Assembly (NCBI GenBank): GCA_030681645.1
Contig: JAUXRX010000016.1
Location: forward strand, 100,645 to 164,644
Reading direction: 5' to 3'
From: Archangium sp.
Lineage (GTDB): Bacteria > Myxococcota > Myxococcia > Myxococcales > Myxococcaceae
Length of the DNA stretch: 64,000 bases
The position numbers and the translations under genes were made by a program. Shown here in pieces: positions 1 to 7,834 of this stretch. The number at the start of each line of letters is the position of its first letter. Position 1 is the stretch's first letter. The notes beneath the pieces were generated by a model that was not told the origin of the DNA, made no database searches, and saw only the letters and a list, made by a program, of their open reading frames with translations.

Positions 1-738
1 GGGGCGAAGGGCGTGAAGTTCTACAAGGCGCTCGGGCTTGGCTTTCGCAACGCCGACGAGTCGCTGCTGGCGGTCGACGACCCGAAGCTCGACGCGTTGT
101 TCGAGAAGGCGGGCGAGCTGGGCATGCCCGTCTCGATTCACACCGGAGACCCCATCGCCTTCTGGAGCGCGCCCGACGAGAAGAACGAGCGCTTCGACGA
201 GCTCGACGCCCACCCGGGCTGGAGCTACTTCGGGAAGGAGGCGCCCTCGTGGGAAGCGCTCTTCGCCGCGTACGAGCGCCGGGTGGCGCGCCACCCGCGC
301 ACGAAGATCATCGGCGTGCACTTCGGCAACGCCCCCGAGCTCCCCGAGCGGGTCGCCGCCATGCTCGACAAGTACCCCAACCTCTTCGTCGACACCGCGG
401 CGCGCGTGCCCGAGCTGGGGCGAAAGCCCGCGGCGGTGCGCGAGCTGATTCTGCGGTACCCCGAGCGCGTGCTCTTCGGCACCGACCTGGGCGTGGGCGA
501 GGCGCCGGAAGACCTGATGTTCGGCTCCACGGGCCTGCTTCCTCCCACGCGCGCGGACGCAGACCGGTTCTTCTCCGCCACCTGGCGCTTCTTCGAGACG
601 CGCGACGAACACTTCGCGCACCCCACGCCCATCCAGGGACGGTGGACCATCTCGGGGCTGGGGTTGCCGCCCGAGGTGTTGCGGAAGGTCTATTCCGAGA
701 ACGCTGATCGGCTGTTGGCGCCGGCGAGCGACCGATGA
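1..738 (+). CDS. amidohydrolase family protein (5' end outside window)
   Basis: The reading frame is open from base 1, so the N-terminus lies upstream; an internal GTG at 13 is not needed as a start. The visible 245 residues look like the C-terminal two thirds of an amidohydrolase-2 (PF04909) TIM barrel: a strand ending in SIHTGDP supplies a metal-ligand His, HFGN and DTAARVPE follow the family pattern, and LFGTDLG carries the conserved late Asp of the metal site. The C-terminal IYSENADRLL-like helix (here VYSENADRLL) is typical of the family. It would hydrolyse or decarboxylate a small substrate in the cytoplasm or periplasm; the substrate cannot be read from the sequence. Its stop overlaps the next gene's start by ATGA, suggesting co-translation with the GH25 gene. 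Confidence 0.8.
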   Translation, partial: GAKGVKFYKALGLGFRNADESLLAVDDPKLDALFEKAGELGMPVSIHTGDPIAFWSAPDEKNERFDELDAHPGWSYFGKEAPSWEALFAAYERRVARHPRTKIIGVHFGNAPELPERVAAMLDKYPNLFVDTAARVPELGRKPAAVRELILRYPERVLFGTDLGVGEAPEDLMFGSTGLLPPTRADADRFFSATWRFFETRDEHFAHPTPIQGRWTISGLGLPPEVLRKVYSENADRLLAPASDR

Positions 739-1430
739 AGCGGCTGGCCGGACCGGCGCTCGTGGGCCTCGTCGTCGCAGGGAGCGTGTCGTGGCTGCTC
801 TCCCGGGGCGGACCTCCGAGCCACGCCGTCTCGAAGTACCCCGCGCGGTTCGCCGTGCGCGGCCTCGACGTGTCGCATCACAACGGGCTCATCGACTGGC
901 CTCGCGTCGCGCAGAGCGGCGTGTCGTTCGTCTACGTGAAGGCGAGCGAAGGCGGCGACGTGGCCGATGCGCGCTTCGCGGAAAACCTGAGGGGCGCACG
1001 GGCCGCTGGTCTCAAGGCCGGCGCATACCACTTCTTCACCTTCTGCCGGCCGGGTGAGGACCAGGCGAAGCAGTTCCTTTCGCTGGTGAAGATGGCGCCA
1101 GGAGATCTTCCTCCCGCGGTCGACGTCGAGTTCGTCGGCAACTGCCGCGATCGCCCGTCGCGCGAGGTGGTCCGGGAGAACCTCGAGCAGTGGCTGTCGC
1201 TCGTCGAGCAGGCGCTCGGCCGCAGGCCGGTCATCTATTCCACGCCCGACGCCGCGGCTGAGTTCCTGGGCGGGTTGCCCCACGTGCTCTGGCTGCGCCA
1301 GCTGCCCGGAGAGCCCCAGCGGCCCTGGGCGTTCTGGCAGTTCGACCCCAGCGGCTCGATCCCCGGAATTGCGGGCCCGGTCGACCTCGATGTCTTCGCC
1401 GGAGATCGCGCCGCGCTGGACGCGTTGTAG
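735..1430 (+). CDS. GH25 family lysozyme (muramidase), membrane-anchored or secreted
   Basis: 231 residues. An N-terminal hydrophobic segment (about 5-23) with a single Arg/Lys-rich start suggests export or membrane anchoring. The rest is a glycoside hydrolase family 25 barrel: RGLDVSHHNGLIDW (Asp45), FVYVKASEG, GAYHFF and the catalytic pair D130-V-E132 in PAVDVEF, ending in FWQFD. GH25 enzymes cleave the MurNAc-GlcNAc bond of peptidoglycan. Length is close to a single GH25 domain, with no extra cell-wall binding repeats. The ATG overlaps the upstream stop (ATGA). In a myxobacterium-like cell this could act in wall remodelling or in attack on prey; which one is inference. Confidence 0.85.
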   Translation: MKRLAGPALVGLVVAGSVSWLLSRGGPPSHAVSKYPARFAVRGLDVSHHNGLIDWPRVAQSGVSFVYVKASEGGDVADARFAENLRGARAAGLKAGAYHFFTFCRPGEDQAKQFLSLVKMAPGDLPPAVDVEFVGNCRDRPSREVVRENLEQWLSLVEQALGRRPVIYSTPDAAAEFLGGLPHVLWLRQLPGEPQRPWAFWQFDPSGSIPGIAGPVDLDVFAGDRAALDAL

Positions 1431-1453
1431 CCGCGGGCGCAGAGTCTTCGACG

Positions 1454-2032
1454 ATGCGAACGCTCTTCATCCTCCCCCTCGTCGCCACCGTCGCGCTCGC
1501 GCAGGGCAAGCCCACGCCTGCACGTGACGGAGGTGTCACCACCTCCCGCCTCGTCGCCGTCGATGCGGGTGTGCCGCTCGTCACGCCCGGCCCCACGCCC
1601 GAGCTGGAGAAGCTGCGCAAGGAACTCAACGACCTCAAGCTGCGCACCACCGAGCTCGAGCGAGCGCAGCAGGCGAAGGTCGACGCGCTCAACGCCGAGC
1701 TGGACAAGCTGGGGAAGAGAGTCGACGAGCTCAAGACCCAGCTCCAGAAGGTCGCCGAGGCCGAGGAGCGGCGCTCGGACGCAGAAGAAGCGGCCGCGGC
1801 GAAGAAGGTCGCGCTGGCCGCCGCCAGCACGAGCGTGAACGCGGTGCTGGTGCAGCTGGCCAGCGGCAACACCAGCGGCATCGAGCCCTCGCTGCGCTAC
1901 GCCGAGAACACCTTCACCGGCAGCGCGCAGAAGGACGTTCAGCTGGCCCGCTCGGCGCTGGGGCAGGGTGACGTGGCGGCGGCGCGGTTGCTGTTGTTGC
2001 TGGCGCTCATCGAGGCCGACTCACAGCGGTAG
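1454..2032 (+). CDS. secreted coiled-coil protein, unknown
   Basis: 192 residues. A short signal peptide (MRTLFILPLVATVALAQG, cleavage likely after Ala-Gln or ALA) is followed by a Pro/Gly/Asp linker and a long charged coiled coil (about residues 50-120, repeated ELEKLRKEL and ELDKLGKRVDEL type heptads). A C-terminal helical domain (about 128-190) has small residues and a Leu-rich run. No enzymatic motif is visible. It follows the GH25 gene on the same strand with a 23-base gap and may share its transcript. It resembles periplasmic coiled-coil proteins of unknown role; function not assigned. Confidence 0.75.
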   Translation: MRTLFILPLVATVALAQGKPTPARDGGVTTSRLVAVDAGVPLVTPGPTPELEKLRKELNDLKLRTTELERAQQAKVDALNAELDKLGKRVDELKTQLQKVAEAEERRSDAEEAAAAKKVALAAASTSVNAVLVQLASGNTSGIEPSLRYAENTFTGSAQKDVQLARSALGQGDVAAARLLLLLALIEADSQR

Positions 2033-2055
2033 GGGTGTAACTTCTGCTCACGCGC

Positions 2056-2268
2056 TGTGGGGGCCCTCGACTTCGCTCGCAGGGTCGGCCGAAACAGGGG
2101 TCGTGCCCCGTTCATCCCGAGCGGAGTCGAGGGATTGGCGCCCAGGCTCGCAGGAAGTCGCCCCTCGACTCCGCTCGGGGTGAACGGTGACGGGCTCGAT
2201 CGTTATTTCGCTCGACCCTCTCGGGCTGAACGGATTGGCCCGATTCCGTTCACGCCGAGGGAGAGCCT
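2056..2268. repeat. R1 REP-type repeat cluster, several half-elements
   Basis: This 240-base gap before the 2280 gene is built of R1 repeats. Reading left to right it holds CCTCGACTTCGCTCGCAGGG, the inverted form TTCATCCCGAGCGGAGTCGA, the direct form CCCTCGACTCCGCTCGGGGT followed by GAACGG, then two degenerate copies (CGACCCTCTCGGGCTGAACGG, CGTTCACGCCGAGGG). The stretch from about 2138 to 2190 is almost identical to 9440-9490, including a flanking GCGCCCAGGCTCGCAGGA. Direct and inverted halves would fold into stem-loops. No coding gene is credible here although frames stay open because the repeat has few stops. Confidence 0.8.
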
Positions 2269-2279
2269 ATGATGCGGGC

Positions 2280-2480
2280 ATGGGCAGACTCATCATGGGC
2301 ATCATCACCATCGCCATCGTCGGCTACCTCGGCTACCGCGCGATGTACGGGCGCATGCCCGGGGCCGAGGGCGCTGGCACGCCGAAGCAGCGCCTCGAGA
2401 ACGTGCAGAACGCGGCCAATCGCATCGAAGAGCTGCAGCAGAAGGCGGCTGACGACGCGCTCAAGAAGTCCGCTGAGTAG
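2280..2480 (+). CDS. small single-TM membrane protein
   Basis: 66 residues from ATG 2280. One N-terminal transmembrane helix (about residues 4-20, IMGIITIAIVGYLGYRAM) is followed by a short Gly/Pro linker and an amphipathic charged helix (RLENVQNAANRIEELQQKA). Earlier in-frame ATG codons lie inside the R1 repeat and are rejected as starts. The gene is convergent with the next minus-strand gene and their stops abut (2480/2481). No family recognised. Confidence 0.65.
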   Translation: MGRLIMGIITIAIVGYLGYRAMYGRMPGAEGAGTPKQRLENVQNAANRIEELQQKAADDALKKSAE

Positions 2481-4739
2481 TCACTTCGGCGCTTCGACGG
2501 GGGCCGCCGCCGGCTCGGGCTGCTTCGCTTCCTTCGCCTCTGCTTTCTCGGCCGCCGCGGGCGCCGCGTCGCCCAGCACCGAGTCGCTGCGCGCCGCGGC
2601 CGGGAGCAGGTGGTCGAGCTTTCCCAGGTACCAGGCGATGCCTACCGCCAGCAGCACGATGAGCGTGAGGTAGAGCCACCACGGGCGCCGGGCCTCGGCG
2701 TACGGGTCTTGCTTGTCGAGCCTGCTGCCCTCGGGCAGCACCGCGGTCTTCGTCAGCGACGCGCCGAACGGCACGTTGAGCATCGCGTGCGCGTTGACCG
2801 CCCACCCGTTCGCGTCGAGCAGCGGGCCGATGTTGCGCTGCCGCAGCTTGAGCCAGGCGATCAACATCGACGGCCCCGAGATGAGCCCGAGCAGGCCCAC
2901 CACGCCCAGCGGCATCCACAGGCCCAGCCCGAAGAACGACTGCAGCAGCGCGCCCATCGCCGCGGTGATGCCGCCGACCGCGACGCCGAGGGCCGCCACC
3001 ACGCCGATGTCGAGCTTCTTCGGTTCCTTCACCACCTTGCCCTCTTCGGCTGACTTGCCCACCGTGGTGACGCCGTCGGCCAGCAGCGCGTTGCTGTCCT
3101 TCTCTTCTTCGGCGGCGCGCTTGGCGACCTGCTCCTCGACGAAGCGCAACACCTTCTTGTACGGGCTCCAGAACGCCTGGCGAATCGAGATGGGGTTGTC
3201 GATCAGCTTGGTGATGGTCGCGTCCCAGTCCTTGCCCTCGCGGTCCTTGAAGAGCCCGTTGCGGCCCACCATGAGGTTGTCCGACTCACCCGAGGTGAAC
3301 GCCGCCACGATGGTCATCTTCTCGTTGGTCGCCGGCCGCGAGCAGTCGCAGTACGCCAGGTAGCCGCGCGAGAGCGGCGCCATCACCGCGTGCCTGGCCT
3401 GGTCTTCCACCCGAATGGTGAGCTGGCACTCGCGCTGGTCGAGGAAGAGCGTGCCCACCTGGAAGATGGCCGGGCGCTTGCGCTCGTAGAAGTCCTTGAA
3501 GCTGACGAAGTTGTTCGCGAGCTGAAAGAGGTCGCGCGTGTAGCGCACCAGCTTCTCGACCGAGGCGATGGAGTTGGCCGTCGGTTCTTGCGCCTTCTCT
3601 TCGGCGAAGAGCGGGTCGAGCAGCGCCTTCGACGCCTCGGTGTGGAGCACCTTGAGCCGCTCGACGCCCAGCTTCTCCACCACGCCGCCCACCTTGCTGC
3701 CCTGCCACGCCTCGAACGCGGCGAGCTTCGCCTTGGCGGCGAGCCACTGCGCCTCGGTGAGGGTCTTCTGCTCGCCGAGGATGGGGGTGACCGTCTTCGC
3801 GGCGAAGATCGCCAGCGCGGCGGCCCAGGACGGGTTCACGTTGTCGAAGAGCGGCAGCGCCTTGTGGCCCTCGATCTTCGAGAGGGGGAAGCCCTTGATC
3901 TCGTCGCTGGTGATGGTGAGGTCCTTCGCGGCGACGGCGAGGTATTCCTTCTCTTCGCGGTTGAGCGCGGCGGCGGCGCGGCTGTCGAAGGCGGTCATCG
4001 CGCAGCGGGCGAAGTAGTCGTCGACCTTGGCGCGCACCACCCTCATCGCCTCGAACGCCGCCACCGTGCCGGTGCCCAGCGGCATCAGCGAGGCGTCGGC
4101 CTCGCCCTTCGCGAGCCAGGTGACGTACTCGCTCACCGCGGTGAAGAAGGCCTTCACCTGCTCGGCGTTGACGCCCTTCTTGCCGCTCTTGTCGTCGGTG
4201 CTGCCGATGGTGGCGATGACGTCGAGCACCAGCTGCTTCTGCTCGGGCGTCTTCGTCGACTCGGGCGGGATGACGCCGTCGCCGTTGAAGGCCATGTCGT
4301 GGAAGGCCTTCACCGCGGCCGCGCTGTCGGGCACCGAGATGCTGGTGGCGTCGGCCTTGCCCAGGCCCTGCAGCACCGTCTTCGCCGCCTGGTGGATGCG
4401 CTTGCCCTCTTCGACGTCGACGTTGATGGCGGCGAGCGGGAGTTCAGCGGGCGCCTTCAAGAAGTCGTCGGGGTTCTTGAGCAGCGCGCCGGCCCACTTC
4501 ACCGCGGTGATCAGCTCGGAGGCGCGAATGCGGCCGTCCTTGTCGCTGTCGATGAGCTCGAGGGTGCGCGCGTCGAAGGCGAGGCCCCGGGTGGGGCAGG
4601 CCAGCGCGACCCAGAGCTTCCAGTCGAGCTGGTCCAGGTTGATGAAGTCCTGCCCGTTCTCGAAGCGGACCTGATCGAAACCACCAGCGCGGAAGAAGCC
4701 GAATGCCCGGGGAGCCATGGGCGCGTGCATACCCGGCAC
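2481..4739 (-). CDS. EF-hand containing membrane protein, unknown
   Basis: 752 residues. Near the N-terminus is a textbook EF-hand loop: D64, D66, D68, G69, I71 and E75, so calcium binding is likely. A long helical and mixed middle region (about 100-580) has no recognised catalytic motif. The C-terminal third has hydrophobic segments around 590-655 and a last helix WWLYLTLIVLLAVGIAWYL near 700-718, then an Ala/Pro/Glu/Lys-rich tail rich in KEAKQ and PAAAP. Most of the protein probably sits on one side of the membrane. Start is GTG 4739; ATG codons three and seven residues later are equally possible and no clear ribosome binding site separates them. Similar large EF-hand proteins of unknown role occur in myxobacteria; not assigned. 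Confidence 0.75.
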   Translation of the reverse strand: MPGMHAPMAPRAFGFFRAGGFDQVRFENGQDFINLDQLDWKLWVALACPTRGLAFDARTLELIDSDKDGRIRASELITAVKWAGALLKNPDDFLKAPAELPLAAINVDVEEGKRIHQAAKTVLQGLGKADATSISVPDSAAAVKAFHDMAFNGDGVIPPESTKTPEQKQLVLDVIATIGSTDDKSGKKGVNAEQVKAFFTAVSEYVTWLAKGEADASLMPLGTGTVAAFEAMRVVRAKVDDYFARCAMTAFDSRAAAALNREEKEYLAVAAKDLTITSDEIKGFPLSKIEGHKALPLFDNVNPSWAAALAIFAAKTVTPILGEQKTLTEAQWLAAKAKLAAFEAWQGSKVGGVVEKLGVERLKVLHTEASKALLDPLFAEEKAQEPTANSIASVEKLVRYTRDLFQLANNFVSFKDFYERKRPAIFQVGTLFLDQRECQLTIRVEDQARHAVMAPLSRGYLAYCDCSRPATNEKMTIVAAFTSGESDNLMVGRNGLFKDREGKDWDATITKLIDNPISIRQAFWSPYKKVLRFVEEQVAKRAAEEEKDSNALLADGVTTVGKSAEEGKVVKEPKKLDIGVVAALGVAVGGITAAMGALLQSFFGLGLWMPLGVVGLLGLISGPSMLIAWLKLRQRNIGPLLDANGWAVNAHAMLNVPFGASLTKTAVLPEGSRLDKQDPYAEARRPWWLYLTLIVLLAVGIAWYLGKLDHLLPAAARSDSVLGDAAPAAAEKAEAKEAKQPEPAAAPVEAPK

Positions 4740-4835
4740 GGCCGCGAGTGGCGGCGAAATAATCGGGGAGTCAGGTGCGCCCCTTCTCGGCGTCGAAAGG
4801 AGCAGATGCCCGGCCGAAGAGGCCCTACACGCACA

Positions 4836-4921
4836 ACCTCAAGCCGCACATGCCGGTTCGAATCCGGTCCCCTGCACTCGTACGCAGGGGTCGTCTAAGG
4901 GACAGGACGGCGGCTCCTCCA
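4836..4921 (+). tRNA. tRNA-Glu(CUC)-like locus in circularly permuted order
   Basis: The 3' half comes first and the 5' half second. 3' half: loop bases CCTCAA (4837-4842), anticodon-stem 3' strand GCCGC (4843-4847), variable loop ACAT, T-stem/loop GCCGG-TTCGAAT-CCGGT (4852-4868), acceptor CCCCTGC (4869-4875), discriminator A. After a 7-base linker CTCGTAC comes the 5' half: acceptor GCAGGGG (4884-4890), U8, D-arm GTCT-AAGGGACA-GGAC (4893-4908), G26, anticodon-stem 5' strand GCGGC (4910-4914) and loop bases TCCTC. Joined, all stems pair (acceptor 7/7, anticodon 5/5, D and T arms complete) and A14, G18G19, A21, TTCGA are present. Both halves share CCTC, so any join gives loop TCCTCAA with anticodon CUC. 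C33 replaces the near-universal U33, and no CCA is encoded. It could be functional or a relic of two tandem tRNA copies. Confidence 0.6.
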
Positions 4922-4948
4922 ACGGAATGAGGCTTCCTCACTCGGGCA

Positions 4949-5416
4949 TCACTTCTCCTTCCGAAGAAACGAATCTTCGGGCTTGAGCAGCATCACCAGC
5001 AGCGCGCGGTTCAAGTAGGCCAGCGCCGCGGTGAGCTCTTCCGAGGCGGTGCCGGCGACGGCCTGCTTCCTCGCCGCGGCGAGCGCTTGCCTGTCGTCCG
5101 TCATGCCCATCAAGGCGGTGACACGGCGCCGGCGCCCCAGCACTTCCTCGATGGCCTCGTGCGCTTCGGCGTCACTCATCAGCCCCTCGTCGAGGCTCGC
5201 CAGCGCGAGGCACTTGAAGGTGCTGCAGACGCCGGGGCGGTCCTGGTACGTGGTGCACTTGCACCCATCGAGCGCGGGGCAGGGCAGCAGCAGGTGCCTG
5301 CGGTCCTTCGACACGTTGACCCGGTCGCCGTAGCGCATGGCTTCTTCGGGCGTGATGGCGGCGACCTCGAACATGGTGCCGTCACAGCAGAGTCCGCACG
5401 ACAGGCACAGCGACAT
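4949..5416 (-). CDS. YkgJ family cysteine-cluster protein
   Basis: 155 residues. The N-terminus CLSCGLCCDG and later CPALDGCKCTTYQDRPGVC with FKC match the YkgJ/CxxCxxCC family (PF03692), whose conserved cysteines are thought to bind zinc or an iron-sulfur centre. The family is of uncertain function. Start ATG 5416 is close to the end of the upstream minus-strand gene (stop at 5432), so the two are probably co-transcribed. Its 3' end contains the inverted bases CCGAAGA...TCTTCGG (4970-4988), which could fold in the mRNA. Confidence 0.8.
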   Translation of the reverse strand: MSLCLSCGLCCDGTMFEVAAITPEEAMRYGDRVNVSKDRRHLLLPCPALDGCKCTTYQDRPGVCSTFKCLALASLDEGLMSDAEAHEAIEEVLGRRRRVTALMGMTDDRQALAAARKQAVAGTASEELTAALAYLNRALLVMLLKPEDSFLRKEK

Positions 5417-5431
5417 GGCGTGAGGCCTTTC

Positions 5432-5893
5432 TCAGTGCACGAAGCCGTCGCGAGGCGCCTCGGCGCCCTGCGCCACCTTGAGCAGCGTGAGCTTGCCGAG
5501 CGAGGCGGCGTCGAGCTTGTTGCCGCGCTCGGGGAAGCCCAGGCCCCGGCTGCTGAACTCGGGCACGAAGAGCAGCGGCGTGGCCTCGCCGTCGTAGCCG
5601 AGCTGCACCAGCTGGTTGGTCTCGTAGCGGGTGCACTGCTTCGAGCAGCAGAAGAAGGTGTCGTTCACCGCGTACAGGCCCTCGGGCGGCAGGGGCGAGA
5701 GGTGCTGCGCCGCGGCGTCATCGGGCAGGGTGTGCCCGCGCGCCTGCCACGAGGCGCGGTTCGCGCTCCACCGCTCGGGGAGGTAGAGGCCCGCGCCGGG
5801 ATCGCCGTGGTTGTGGAAGTAGACCAGCCGCCCCGCGGGGATGCCGGCGACGCTCTGGGTGGTGCGGTACAGGCCGCAGGGTGGGAGTGCCAT
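5432..5893 (-). CDS. conserved hypothetical protein with CC-Cys motif
   Basis: 153 residues. Not recognised. It contains DTFFCCSKQCTRYETNQLVQLGYDG, which could be a metal or disulfide site (Cys-Cys-x3-Cys), and a C-terminal region matching nothing obvious. No signal peptide or membrane segment. The ATG at 5893 lies directly against an R3 repeat that fills the upstream region, so the translation start region is repeat-derived and has no obvious Shine-Dalgarno. It precedes the YkgJ-type gene by 15 bases on the same strand. Confidence 0.6.
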   Translation of the reverse strand: MALPPCGLYRTTQSVAGIPAGRLVYFHNHGDPGAGLYLPERWSANRASWQARGHTLPDDAAAQHLSPLPPEGLYAVNDTFFCCSKQCTRYETNQLVQLGYDGEATPLLFVPEFSSRGLGFPERGNKLDAASLGKLTLLKVAQGAEAPRDGFVH

Positions 5894-5976
5894 GAGCGGA
5901 GCCGATAGCAGCGGAACGCTGCGCGAGCCAGATGGGAGCGACCCGGGTCATGAGCGGAGCCGATAGCAGCGGAACG
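5894..5976. repeat. R3 repeat, two copies upstream of the 5893 start
   Basis: On the minus strand the unit GCGTTCCGCTGCTATCGGCTCCGCTCATG occurs twice; the second copy has the fuller GCGCAGCGTTCCGCTGCT core and ends exactly at the ATG of the 5432-5893 gene. The same core recurs at 11985-12107 and 21288-21581. Its GCAGCG/CGCTGC arms form a small hairpin. Confidence 0.8.
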
Positions 5977-5988
5977 CCCCGGGTATTC

Positions 5989-6579
5989 CTAAGCCCCTGT
6001 CTTCGTTTCCGCAGGGAGCGCGACCTTCACCTGGTAAGCGATGCTGCTCGGTCCCACCGTGACGGTGTTCAGCTTTGCGTCGATGTGGCCTGCGCGCAGG
6101 AAGGCCACCATGCCCGCGCCGAGCACGTTGCCGAAGATGGGCGTGGGGTTGGGGAACTCGGTGAGCTGCGCGTCGAGCACGTCACCGGTGAGGGTGAGCT
6201 TCATCTTGCCCAGCGAATAGAACTGGCTGAAGGCGCGCTCGGTCGAGGTGAGCGCGAGCTTGAGGTCTTCCAGGCGGGTGAGCGAGCGGAAGGTGCCGGC
6301 GAGGTTCCTTTCCGCCAGGCCGCGGCCGACCGTCTGCGCGTTGGCCAGCGTGCCCTCGTGCCGGTGCTTCACCAGCCACTCCAGCGCGCCGATGTGGAGC
6401 GCGCCGGGGATCCACCCGATGGGCAGCACGTGGGCGGGGTCGAACTGGGCGGCGTCTGCGGGGAAGGCGCGGGCGAGCTCCTTGAGGGTGTCGTCGCCCC
6501 ATTGTTCCCGGACGTAGTGCAGCAGATTCAGCCAGGCGAAGCCCTTCACCTGCAGCGCGTCAGACATGCGGCGGACCAT
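5989..6579 (-). CDS. DUF2378/TIGR02265-like protein
   Basis: 196 residues from ATG 6579, chosen because GAAGG lies about six bases upstream; ATG 6567 is the other candidate and an upstream in-frame ATG at 6630 adds only low-complexity Arg/Asp-rich sequence. The layout (VLPIGWIPGALHIGALEWL, AERNLAGTFRSLTRLEDLKLAL, a QFYSLGKMKLTL strand and a C-terminal beta region) resembles the Myxococcus-restricted DUF2378/TIGR02265 proteins, which look related to heme-NO/V4R-type ligand-binding folds. The C-terminal domain of the Ser/Thr kinase at 54604-56208 has a similar pattern. Assignment is by eye, hence moderate confidence; no ligand known. Confidence 0.5.
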   Translation of the reverse strand: MVRRMSDALQVKGFAWLNLLHYVREQWGDDTLKELARAFPADAAQFDPAHVLPIGWIPGALHIGALEWLVKHRHEGTLANAQTVGRGLAERNLAGTFRSLTRLEDLKLALTSTERAFSQFYSLGKMKLTLTGDVLDAQLTEFPNPTPIFGNVLGAGMVAFLRAGHIDAKLNTVTVGPSSIAYQVKVALPAETKTGA

Positions 6580-6692
6580 ATGCCTTCGCTCGCCCGGGTC
6601 GATCTCCGTTCTGTCGCCCGCGCGCCTCAATTCGACTGGATCCCCTGGCGCCCCGGCTCCAGAACGGCATCAACCCAGGCGAGCTCGCCGCT

Positions 6693-7220
6693 TCAAGATT
6701 TCTTCGGAGGCCCAAGCATCGCCATCGCCAGCCCGGGCCGCACCGTGTTGATGGCGTGGCAGTGGGTGCAGGTGACGTTCTCCACCCGGTGCTTCACGGC
6801 GGGCTCGGGCAGGGGCGCGGCGCACTTCGAGCAAGCGAGCCTGCGCTCCTTCAGCTCCTCGTGGGCGAGCTCGGTCAGGCGGGCGCGGTACTTCTTCATC
6901 GTCTGGGCTTCGAACGCCTCGATGGCGTTCATGATCTCGGTCTCGAGCGCGCGGCCCTGGTCCTCGAGGTTGCCCGCGTGCTCGCCGAACTCCGGCTCGA
7001 GCTTCGCCCAGGCCGGGCCGATCTTCTCGCGCAGGGCGAAGAGGCGCGCCTTCACCTCGTTCTGCGCGGCCGACATGGGGCCGGGGTCGATCACCTCGGT
7101 GGCGATGATGTCGGTGAGCCCGGCGTCGGCTTCTTCGAGGATCTCCCCGAGGCGCGCGCGCACCTTGCCCAGGAAGGTCGACCAGCGCGCCTCGACACCG
7201 CTCGCGGCGACCGGCTTCAC
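6693..7220 (-). CDS. helical protein with C-terminal zinc ribbon
   Basis: 175 residues. The first 130 residues are helical and charged, with no membrane segment. The C-terminus has CSKCAAPLPE and CTHCHAINTVRPG, a CxxC...CxxC zinc ribbon. The gene sits just downstream of another small zinc-ribbon gene (7294-7833) and an acidic protein (7835-9166), all on the minus strand, and probably forms one operon with them although an R1 repeat lies in the 73-base gap. The start codon (7220) is inside or next to the repeat, so the first residues (KPVAASGVEAR) partly reflect it. Function unknown. Confidence 0.65.
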   Translation of the reverse strand: MKPVAASGVEARWSTFLGKVRARLGEILEEADAGLTDIIATEVIDPGPMSAAQNEVKARLFALREKIGPAWAKLEPEFGEHAGNLEDQGRALETEIMNAIEAFEAQTMKKYRARLTELAHEELKERRLACSKCAAPLPEPAVKHRVENVTCTHCHAINTVRPGLAMAMLGPPKKS

Positions 7221-7280
7221 CGCTCGACTCCGTTCGCAGAGAGGGCGGCCCCTCGACTCCGCTCGGGGTGAACGGGCGTT
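7221..7280. repeat. R1 REP-type repeat
   Basis: Two direct R1 units: a degenerate CGCTCGACTCCGTTCGCAGA and a full CCCTCGACTCCGCTCGGGGT followed by GAACGGG. It separates the two zinc-ribbon genes. Confidence 0.8.
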
Positions 7281-7293
7281 GCTTCGACGCTGC

Positions 7294-7833
7294 TCACGAG
7301 ACGCCCTCGAGCTGTCCCCCGCAGAAGGCGCAGGTGAGCGACTCGCCCAGCCGGGGCGCGCGGCAGGTGGCGCAGGTGAGCACGTAGCCGATCGACGCCT
7401 TGAAGCCGCCGTACTGGTGCTGGTTCGCCAGCGCCTTCGCGGCGCCGAACATGCGCTTCTTCTTCTCGGTCGCCTTCGTGCGGTAGTGGTCGAGCGCCGA
7501 CGACGCCAGGGTGTGCAGCGAGGTCTCCACGAGCGCAGCCTGCTCGGCCGAGAGCGTCTGGCGCAGCGGCGCCAATCGCGTCGACGCCTCGCGCGCGAGC
7601 GACTCGAGGCAGCCCTGCACTTCCTTCAGCGGCGCGCCCTTCGTCTGGCCGTCGGCGCGCACCTGCTGGTACCGGGCGTCTTCGCCCTCGCGCGGCACCT
7701 CGAAGCGGGCGAGCCACCGGGCCCACGCTTCGGGGCACTCGCCCGGCGGCTCGACGTCGAGCGCGGTGTCGACGAGCTGGGTGAGCTCGGTGGTGATGCG
7801 CGTCCACTCGGCCAGGAATCGATCGGCCGACAT
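7294..7833 (-). CDS. small zinc-ribbon protein, unknown
   Basis: 179 residues, mostly helical, ending in a zinc ribbon: CATCRAPRLGESLTCAFCGG (two CxxC pairs). The segment KKKRMFGAAKALANQHQYGG precedes the ribbon. No signal peptide. The ATG (7833) is one base from the stop of the 7835-9166 gene, so they are translationally linked. It shares the helix-plus-terminal-ribbon plan with the 6693-7220 product, suggesting a functional pair acting with the acidic protein. No known family recognised. Confidence 0.7.
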   Translation of the reverse strand: MSADRFLAEWTRITTELTQLVDTALDVEPPGECPEAWARWLARFEVPREGEDARYQQVRADGQTKGAPLKEVQGCLESLAREASTRLAPLRQTLSAEQAALVETSLHTLASSALDHYRTKATEKKKRMFGAAKALANQHQYGGFKASIGYVLTCATCRAPRLGESLTCAFCGGQLEGVS

Positions 7834-7834
7834 G

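Noticed and set aside
4840..4876. Ordinary tRNA with its 5' half upstream (from about 4802)
   Set aside because: GCAGATG gives only 5/7 acceptor pairs, the anticodon stem fails (2/5) and no D-arm is present upstream.
4869..4890. CCCCTGC-ACTCGTAC-GCAGGGG as a simple terminator hairpin
   Set aside because: The strands are exactly where tRNA acceptor strands would be, flanked by complete T- and D-arms, so the tRNA reading explains more. A terminator use is still possible but there is no T-run.
3390..4898. Plus-strand frame over the EF-hand gene
   Set aside because: Antisense shadow; its last residues merely translate the tRNA-like T-arm.
4836..4948. Two-piece (permuted) tmRNA
   Set aside because: A genuine D-stem is present, tmRNA 5' consensus around TTCGAC is absent, and no Ala-rich tag reading frame or pseudoknots could be found.
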